NCBI GenBank assembly: GCA_903874585.1
Contig: CAIQSY010000074.1
Coordinates: 1-10,308, forward strand
Source of the DNA: an uncultured Chlorobiaceae bacterium
GTDB lineage: Bacteria > Bacteroidota > Chlorobiia > Chlorobiales > Chlorobiaceae
Length of the DNA: 10,308 nucleotides
Direction: 5' to 3'
Part shown: one piece after another, positions 6,204 to 10,308 of the stretch
How the letters are laid out: each line of letters starts with the position of its first letter
Numbering within the stretch: the stretch's first letter is position 1
Made by a program: the position numbers and the translations under genes
The notes under the pieces: generated by a model
Seen by the model: the letters and a program-made list of their open reading frames with translations, nothing else
Databases searched by the model: none
What the model was told of the DNA's origin: nothing

Positions 6204-6279
6204 GGCATCAATTTTTTGCATGAGGTACCAGTAAGCGTCATTGGTGACGCTAAAAAAAAGTGATGCAAAAATAATGCCT
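6203..6279. repeat. Nested inverted repeat in the prpE upstream region
   Basis: The outer arms are AGGCAT (6203-6208) with ATGCCT (6274-6279), then TTTTTGCAT (6213-6221) with ATGCAAAAA (6263-6271). The inner hairpin is AGCGTCA-TTGG-TGACGCT (6234-6251), followed by eight A residues. The stem is interrupted by two or three unpaired bases. On the minus strand the U-rich run precedes the inner hairpin, so this is not a standard terminator for prpE; on the plus strand the hairpin is followed by A, not T. It could be a structured leader, a small RNA or a degenerate mobile repeat. Confidence 0.55.
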
Positions 6280-6373
6280 GCAATAACATGAGGGTGCTCT
6301 TATAGAATTGAAAGTGAATGTTACTAAAAAAGAGAGAGCCGAGCAACGATGATGTGTCATGTTATCGAAGCTA

Positions 6374-6403
6374 TTGACTTTATATTGATAGCAGAGATTT
6401 TAT
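6374..6403 (+). promoter_or_regulatory. Possible weak promoter for the rhodanese gene
   Basis: TTGACT (6374-6379) and TTTTAT (6398-6403) are separated by 18 bases and lie about 140 bases before ATG 6544. The -35 matches five of six consensus bases and the -10 four of six. The signal is weak and could be chance. Confidence 0.22.
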
Positions 6404-6543
6404 TGGGTGGAGTTTCTCAGCAATTCTCGAAACGCTGGTCAAACGGCGCAGCATGTGTATATTCCCCGCGAATTCATGCTCATCATGTTATCAGTCGCGA
6501 TGAGCAAAAGACTTTTCTTCAGCAAAAAACCTATACACTCAAG

Positions 6544-6918
6544 ATGAAAAATATTCGTGAGGTCAATGCAACAGCAGCGCTTGCTCTGCTTAAAAAAGGG
6601 GCGGTGCTTGTTGATGTGCGTGAGGCGCGTGAAGTGGCTAAAAAAGCATTTGATGTGCCTGATGTTGTTGCTGTGCCGTTAAGCCAGTTACAAGCGCGGT
6701 TTCGTGAAATTCCCTCAAAACGTCAGCTTGTTGTGGCTTGTCGCAGTGGTAATCGCAGTGGCATGGCAATTCGTTTGCTGACAGGTCAGGGCTATAATAA
6801 AGTCGTTAATTTGCAGCATGGCATTATTGGCTGGGAACGAGCTGGTTTGCCGGTTAAGGGAAAACCTCAGCAGAGCTTGATGTCGAGGTTGCTGCAGTTG
6901 TTTGGCAAGAAATCGTAA
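6544..6918 (+). CDS. Single-domain rhodanese (sulfurtransferase)
   Basis: 124 residues from ATG 6544 (MKNIREVNATAALALL). The domain is a compact rhodanese: VLVDVREAREVAKKAF gives the conserved D-V-R-E strand near the start, and VVACRSGNRSGMAIRLL gives the active-site loop with cysteine at about residue 64 (C-R-S-G-N-R). GYNKVVNLQHGIIGWERAGLPV is the typical end, followed by a basic tail. Such proteins carry persulfide sulfur on the active cysteine. It sits tail-to-tail with the thiF/moeB-like gene, so it may supply sulfur for ThiS thiocarboxylate, but the two are on opposite strands and this is inference. An in-frame ATG at 6349 would add 65 residues with a hydrophobic stretch but no recognisable domain. 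I prefer 6544 because the fold begins there, though no Shine-Dalgarno site supports it. Confidence 0.85.
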   Translation: MKNIREVNATAALALLKKGAVLVDVREAREVAKKAFDVPDVVAVPLSQLQARFREIPSKRQLVVACRSGNRSGMAIRLLTGQGYNKVVNLQHGIIGWERAGLPVKGKPQQSLMSRLLQLFGKKS

Positions 6919-6992
6919 TCTCGTCGTCGTCTTGTTTCTCGTTGTCGTACCGTTGTTGGATTGGCGTCGTCTTGATATCGGCATTGCTGCAA

Positions 6993-7733
6993 TCATGCGC
7001 TGCACAACAAGCAATGCGGATTGCGGCGGACGGGTACTTTGCGGATGTTCATGGTGAGCGTGTCGCACGTCAGCAGGGTGTTGGTGAGCGGCACTCCAAT
7101 CGTCAGGATGTGCTTGATCGCTTCGGTAGCTTGGATGGAGCCGATGATGCCGGGCAGAGCACAAAGCGTCCCTTTCGGGATAGTTTCGTCAGGAATTCCC
7201 GATTCGTGAAACAGGCAGTGATAGCAGGTGGTTGCACCAGGATGGACTGTCATGGTTTGGCCGTAGAACTCGCGGATGCCAGCGTGGGAATAGGGTTTTA
7301 CGGCATAGTGGCAAGCTCTCGATATCAGAAATTTTGAGCCGAAATTGTCGGTAGCGTCAATCACGAAGTCGTACTGGGCAACAATCTCCTCTGCATTGTT
7401 GGCCGTACACCACAATGGATAAAGATTGAGCGTGATGTCGGGATCGAGGTCATGCAGCCGTTGAGCTGCCGAGCTCACCTTCTGCTCTCCGATGGAGGTT
7501 GTTGTGTGGAGAATCTGCCGTTGGAGATTGCTGAGATCAACCGTATCGCCATCCATCAGCCCGATGGTTCCAATACCTGCCGCTGCGAGGTAGAACGCCG
7601 CCGGTGAACCAAGCCCGCCGGCACCGATAATCAGCACTTTCGCCTTGAGAAGCTTCTCTTGTCCAGCTTCACCAATCTCGTCGAGCACGAGGTGGCGGGC
7701 GTATCGCTGCCGCTGGTTTGCACTGAGTGGCAT
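6993..7733 (-). CDS. thiF: ThiF/MoeB-family adenylyltransferase (ThiS activation)
   Basis: 246 residues from ATG 7733; a TTG two codons earlier would instead overlap the thiH stop by four bases. The nucleotide site GAGGLGS is at 37-43 with acidic D61 (LMDGD), arginine in NLQRQ (R72), K85, and the metal-binding DATDN at 126-130. Two cysteine pairs, CYHC (170-173) and CLLC (241-244), form the structural zinc site. Cys191 in KGTLCALPG lies where ThiF/MoeB proteins often carry a reactive cysteine. The enzyme adenylates the C-terminal glycine of a ubiquitin-like sulfur carrier with ATP, preparing it for sulfur transfer. Position after thiS-thiG-thiH indicates ThiS as partner, but MoaD is also possible since ThiF and MoeB are hard to separate by sequence. 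The rhodanese is convergent downstream. Confidence 0.88.
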   Translation of the reverse strand: MPLSANQRQRYARHLVLDEIGEAGQEKLLKAKVLIIGAGGLGSPAAFYLAAAGIGTIGLMDGDTVDLSNLQRQILHTTTSIGEQKVSSAAQRLHDLDPDITLNLYPLWCTANNAEEIVAQYDFVIDATDNFGSKFLISRACHYAVKPYSHAGIREFYGQTMTVHPGATTCYHCLFHESGIPDETIPKGTLCALPGIIGSIQATEAIKHILTIGVPLTNTLLTCDTLTMNIRKVPVRRNPHCLLCSA

Positions 7734-7735
7734 GG

Positions 7736-8836
7736 TCAAACTGCTGAATTTATCAAAGAGGATGGCCCGTTGTAGGCGGGTTCCCAGTTTTTGAAGACCG
7801 GTTCAATACTCTGCTTGCGCAAAGCCTCGCAGAACTCTCTGGCGCTCCGGTCATCACAAATTTCAAACTGCCCTTTCTCGCTTTTCTCGTCCTCATTTCC
7901 CCCTACTCCATCATCATCACTCTCACAATATCCACCAACTGTTGTGCGGCTTTCGATGCTCATTCTCGTAATTCCAAGTGTCGCCATTCCATCACGAAAG
8001 GCAGCACTTTCACGCGTTGAAAGCACCAGCTCTGTATCGGGAAGCGCAATGCGGAACGCAAAAATCATGCGGGCAAGCTGACGATCGTCAACCGGAAAGG
8101 GCGGCTGGTAACCGCCGGTTTGTGGCCTTATGCGCGGAAAGGAGACGGAGAGCCCAGCACGCCAGTACGTGCGGCTGAGGTGGCGAACGTGGCGGTAGAG
8201 GGCGAAAGCATCTTCCAGTGGGTTGGAGAGACCAAGCAGCACGCCAAGCCCGACGGTTTTAATGCCTGCTTCAAGGGCGCGAGCCGGTGTTTCAAGGCGG
8301 GCGATAAAATCTTTTTTCGGTCCCCAGCGATGCAGCGCTTCGTAATGTTCGCGGTTGTAGGTCTCTTGATAGATGGTGATGCCGGTACAGCCGTATTCGG
8401 CAAGCGCCCGATATTCGGCGACACTCATCGGGAAAGCCTCAACCGAAACACGCTGCATCTCCTTGGCGGCGGTCTCAACACTGCGGCGAAGGTAGTCGAA
8501 ATCAGCAGTGGCAGTTCGTTCGCCAGTGAGCAGAAGAATATCGCTGATGCCAAGTTGTTTCATTGCCGACAGTTCGCGACGGATATCATCCATTTCAAGG
8601 CGATGGCGCGGCGTTTTGCGGTCGGAGGCAAAGCCGCAGTAGGCGCAGCCGCTTGAGCAGTAGTTTGAGAGATAAAGCGGAGCGTACAGCGTCATGGTGC
8701 GTCCGAAGCGGCGCAGCGTCATTGCTCGCGATTCGGCAGCAAGCGCTTCGAGCGAGTGCGGTGCCGCGGGCGCAAGCATGGCGGCAAGCGCTGCTGTGCC
8801 GCGATTATCAGTAAGCCATTCAGGAAGTTCTTTCAT
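7736..8836 (-). CDS. thiH: 2-iminoacetate synthase (tyrosine lyase)
   Basis: 366 residues, normal length for ThiH. The radical-SAM cluster motif is C60-SSG-C64-AY-C67 (CxxxCxxC), preceded by LYLSNYC as in the ThiH/BATS family. Other recognisable parts are LLTGE (102-106), VEAFPMS (132-138), YQETYN (156-161), GLGVLLGL (196-203), PRIRPQTGG (234-242) and GQFEICDDRS (322-331). The enzyme uses SAM and a [4Fe-4S] cluster to cleave tyrosine into dehydroglycine and p-cresol; dehydroglycine feeds ThiG. It is oxygen-sensitive and marks an anaerobic-style thiazole route, in contrast to glycine oxidase ThiO. The start follows the thiG stop by two bases. Residues 304-321 form an acidic, low-complexity insertion (CESDDDGVGGNEDEKSEK) just before the GQFEI motif. 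Confidence 0.93.
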   Translation of the reverse strand: MKELPEWLTDNRGTAALAAMLAPAAPHSLEALAAESRAMTLRRFGRTMTLYAPLYLSNYCSSGCAYCGFASDRKTPRHRLEMDDIRRELSAMKQLGISDILLLTGERTATADFDYLRRSVETAAKEMQRVSVEAFPMSVAEYRALAEYGCTGITIYQETYNREHYEALHRWGPKKDFIARLETPARALEAGIKTVGLGVLLGLSNPLEDAFALYRHVRHLSRTYWRAGLSVSFPRIRPQTGGYQPPFPVDDRQLARMIFAFRIALPDTELVLSTRESAAFRDGMATLGITRMSIESRTTVGGYCESDDDGVGGNEDEKSEKGQFEICDDRSAREFCEALRKQSIEPVFKNWEPAYNGPSSLINSAV

Positions 8837-8838
8837 GA

Positions 8839-9609
8839 TCAGCTTCCCAGAAAAGTGAGTGGACTTGTAGCGATAGCGGAACCGCTCCTCTGCATCAATC
8901 CGGCACGGAACGCTTTTCGTCCAGCCTTAACGCCTTCAGCAAACGCCTCAGCCATCGCTGGCGGATCGCCCGCCACCGCAATGGCACTGTTCACCAGCAC
9001 CGCTTCGCAACCCATCTCCATAGCATGTGCCGCCTCGGAAGGGGAGCGCAGTCCCGCATCCACAATAACCGGAATGCCGCTTTCGCGGATGATAATATTG
9101 AGCATCTCCGACGTTGCCAGCCCCTGGCCGCTGCCAATTGCCGAGCCGAGCGGCATCACCGACGCGCAACCAATCTCCTCCAGGCGTTTCGCCAGTACAG
9201 GATCAGCGGCAATGTAAGGCATCACTAAAAAGCCATCCTGTACCAGAATGCGTGCCGCCTCAAACGTCTCGATCGGGTCGGGCATGAGGTGCTGCGGGTT
9301 GGGGTGAATTTCAACTTTGATAAAAGGGCTGCCCGAAAGTTCGCGGGCGATATGCGCCGCACGGACAGCCTCGGCGGCGGTCGATGCGCCCGACGTATTC
9401 GGCATGAGTGTTACACCCTCAATTTCCGAAAGCGGTCCAAAAAGATCATCCTCAGCCTGTTCGCGGTTGAAGCGGCGCAGTGCCACAGTCACGAGTTGTG
9501 CGCCCGATGCACGTACAGCGTCAAGCATCACCGTGCTGTTACTGAATTTGCCTGTACCAAGAATGAGGCGAGAGGAGAAGTAATACGAGCCAATCTGCAA
9601 TGAATCCAT
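8839..9609 (-). CDS. thiG: Thiazole synthase
   Basis: 256 residues, typical for ThiG, a TIM-barrel enzyme. MDSLQIGSYYFSSRLILGTG begins the family's first strand. The Schiff-base lysine is K98 in FIKVEI. Further landmarks are NTSGASTAAEAV (71-82), PYIAADPVLAKRLEEIGCA (131-149), PLGSAIGSGQG (152-162) and VDAGLRSPSEAAHAMEMG (183-200), followed by VNSAIAVAGDP. The enzyme condenses deoxyxylulose 5-phosphate, dehydroglycine from ThiH and sulfur from ThiS thiocarboxylate to form the thiazole phosphate of thiamine. It lies 18 bases after thiS and 2 bases before thiH, in one transcription unit. No clear Shine-Dalgarno sequence precedes the ATG. Assignment is very secure. Confidence 0.96.
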   Translation of the reverse strand: MDSLQIGSYYFSSRLILGTGKFSNSTVMLDAVRASGAQLVTVALRRFNREQAEDDLFGPLSEIEGVTLMPNTSGASTAAEAVRAAHIARELSGSPFIKVEIHPNPQHLMPDPIETFEAARILVQDGFLVMPYIAADPVLAKRLEEIGCASVMPLGSAIGSGQGLATSEMLNIIIRESGIPVIVDAGLRSPSEAAHAMEMGCEAVLVNSAIAVAGDPPAMAEAFAEGVKAGRKAFRAGLMQRSGSAIATSPLTFLGS

Positions 9610-9627
9610 AAATAAAAATAATGCGGG

Positions 9628-9831
9628 TTAACCACCACCTGCAAACATAAGCAGTTCAACGCAATCACCCGCGTAGAGCTTGTGGGTTGAACGTTGTTCG
9701 GGGCGGATGATACATTCGTTGACCACAACTGCCACACTTTTTCCGTCTGAGCCCACGATCGCAAGAAGATCGCTGATGGCAGAATCGGCAGGAAGTGGTT
9801 GTTGTTGTCCGTTCAGGTCAATAGTAATCAT
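9628..9831 (-). CDS. thiS: Sulfur carrier protein ThiS
   Basis: 67 residues from ATG 9831 (MITIDLNGQQQPLPADSAI). The beta-grasp ubiquitin-like pattern is M-x-I-x-x-N-G at the start, SDLLAIVG, VAVVVNECIIRPEQ, and the terminal LYAGDCVELLMFAGGG. The exposed C-terminal glycine is what ThiF adenylates and what then carries sulfur as a thiocarboxylate to ThiG. This protein ends in three glycines rather than the usual two. Two further in-frame ATGs (9840, 9849) and a TTG (9855) lie upstream. I choose 9831 because homologues begin at M-x-I, and AAAGAA lies eight bases before it. The upstream trans-sulfuration gene ends 25 bases before this start, so the two are probably co-transcribed. Confidence 0.9.
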   Translation of the reverse strand: MITIDLNGQQQPLPADSAISDLLAIVGSDGKSVAVVVNECIIRPEQRSTHKLYAGDCVELLMFAGGG

Positions 9832-9856
9832 TTGTGACATTTCTTTCATCGTCAAA

Positions 9857-10308
9857 TTATATACATGGGGATATTGTATTCATCGTCCAATATTTAAATG
9901 TAGGGGCGTATTGCATACGCCCTTCCCACGCGGGATTTTGTCGATACCTGTGGGCGTATGCAATACGCCCCGACGTTAGCGCCTGCAATAAATCATCGGC
10001 AAGATCATCCGCATTTTCAAGCCCCACCGAGAGGCGCACGAGGTTATCAGTGCATTTCCGCCGGTCACGCTCCTCTTGGGAGAGCGCCCAGAGCGTCATT
10101 TTTGCGGGCGATGAAATAAGCGACTCTACGCCACCGAGACTGTCGCCCAGCACAAAGAGCTTGCTGTTTTTCAATAACCGATCAACTGCCGGCAGACCCT
10201 CTTTCAACACGAAGGTTATCATGCCACCGAAGCCGCTCATCTGCTTTTTGGCAAGTTCATGCTGGGGATGAGAGGGGAGACCCGGGTAAAAAACACGCTC
10301 AACTGCCG
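9857..10308 (-). CDS. Cys/Met-metabolism PLP enzyme, C-terminal part (cystathionine gamma-synthase/lyase family)
   Basis: The gene enters from beyond the right edge; 150 codons are visible. VERVFYPGLPSHPQHELAKK and QMSGFGGMITFVLKEG match the small-domain start of this family. SLGGVESLISSPAKMT (about 57-72 of the visible part) and NLVRLSVGLENADDLADDLLQAL are its usual C-terminal signature. The PLP lysine is outside the window. The family covers cystathionine gamma-synthase, gamma-lyase and O-acyl-homoserine sulfhydrylase, and this fragment does not tell them apart. After DLLQAL, where family members normally finish, the frame continues for about 38 residues: TSGRIAYAHRYRQ, NPAWEGRMQYAPT and a short unique tail. 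All but the last part is encoded by the inverted repeat at 9903-9971. The stop is 25 bases before thiS. Confidence 0.87.
   Translation of the reverse strand, partial: AVERVFYPGLPSHPQHELAKKQMSGFGGMITFVLKEGLPAVDRLLKNSKLFVLGDSLGGVESLISSPAKMTLWALSQEERDRRKCTDNLVRLSVGLENADDLADDLLQALTSGRIAYAHRYRQNPAWEGRMQYAPTFKYWTMNTISPCI
9903..9971. repeat. Inverted-repeat element with perfect 20-bp arms, read through as protein
   Basis: The arms GGGGCGTATTGCATACGCCC (9903-9922) and GGGCGTATGCAATACGCCCC (9952-9971) are exact reverse complements around a 29-base spacer. Each arm is itself palindromic (GGCGTAT-TGC-ATACGCC). The spacer contains a small CCC-ACGC-GGG hairpin. The element lies inside the 3' end of the trans-sulfuration gene and just before thiS, and is open on the minus strand in that gene's frame. 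The sequence looks like a dispersed Chlorobi-type small palindromic element; I cannot confirm copy number here. Confidence 0.88.

Larger units (their letters stand above)
6138..6543. other. Divergent regulatory region between prpE and the rhodanese gene
   Basis: About 400 bases with no convincing gene. The prpE-proximal half holds the Shine-Dalgarno site (6146-6151), a TTGTAC-N6-GTACAA dyad (6186-6203) and a nested inverted repeat (6203-6279). The half nearer the rhodanese contains an in-frame open extension from ATG 6349 with one hydrophobic stretch (encoded by about 6360-6420), and a weak promoter-like pair, TTGACT at 6374-6379 and TTTTAT at 6398-6403. If 6544 is the rhodanese start, this pair could drive it. 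Confidence 0.5.

Noticed and set aside
6919..6992. Bidirectional terminator between the convergent rhodanese and thiF genes
   Set aside because: The 74-base gap is rich in CGTCGT/TTGT runs but has only a tiny ATTGC-T-GCAAT dyad at its end and no stem with a U-tract.
7733..7739. TTG start for thiF with a 4-nt overlap of thiH
   Set aside because: An ATG two codons later (7733) begins the conserved part and needs no rare start codon.
8120..8656. Plus-strand 178-codon open frame
   Set aside because: Antisense to thiH, whose radical-SAM motif and length are convincing; no ribosome site or recognisable domain in the frame.
9832..9902. TPP riboswitch before thiS
   Set aside because: Only 25 bases separate the upstream stop from the thiS start and none of the conserved THI-box elements is visible there.
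9834..10271. Plus-strand 145-codon frame over the repeat
   Set aside because: Antisense to the trans-sulfuration gene and made open by the palindromic repeat, which reads through in several frames.
1..10308. tRNA, rRNA or insertion-sequence transposase genes
   Set aside because: I found no cloverleaf, rRNA-like stretch or transposase motif on either strand.

Overview
The window reads as chromosome from an anaerobic bacterium of moderate GC content, most plausibly a green sulfur bacterium (Chlorobiaceae). The evidence is a propionyl-CoA/methylmalonyl-CoA gene set, an anaerobe-type thiamine-thiazole operon that uses ThiH rather than ThiO, and several short GC-rich palindromic repeats of a type common in Chlorobi. 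The taxon is an inference from gene content; nothing in the window proves it. All genes but one are on the minus strand.

Layout, right to left along the minus strand. At 10308-9857 lies the C-terminal third of a PLP-dependent trans-sulfuration enzyme (cystathionine gamma-synthase/lyase family). Its last ~38 codons run through a palindromic repeat. Next is thiS-thiG-thiH-thiF(moeB-like) (9831-6993), tightly packed, which makes the thiazole half of thiamine from a ThiS thiocarboxylate, a deoxyxylulose-phosphate-derived imine and dehydroglycine from tyrosine. A plus-strand single-domain rhodanese (6544-6918) converges on thiF. A ~400-base divergent region (6138-6543) carries an operator-like dyad, a long nested inverted repeat and a strong Shine-Dalgarno site for prpE.

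The second block is prpE (propionyl-CoA synthetase), mce (methylmalonyl-CoA epimerase, 4-nt overlap with prpE) and a fused AccA-AccD-type carboxyltransferase (6137-2012). At the far left edge is the N-terminus of the methylmalonyl-CoA mutase small subunit (308-1). Together these would convert propionate through propionyl-CoA and methylmalonyl-CoA to succinyl-CoA. Biotin carboxylase and biotin carrier are not in the window.

Between the carboxyltransferase and the mutase sits an unrelated two-gene cassette (1900-514). It encodes a 106-residue two-helix membrane protein with a duplicated C-terminal I-x-G-x-x-N-x-V-x-Q-G motif, and a 348-residue coiled-coil/TPR protein whose N-terminus carries the same motif. 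Clusters of short palindromes lie on both sides of the cassette. A small membrane protein and a TPR scaffold joined by a shared amyloid- or beta-arch-like motif is the best candidate here for an undescribed system. Its function cannot be read from the sequence and the signalling interpretation is a hypothesis.
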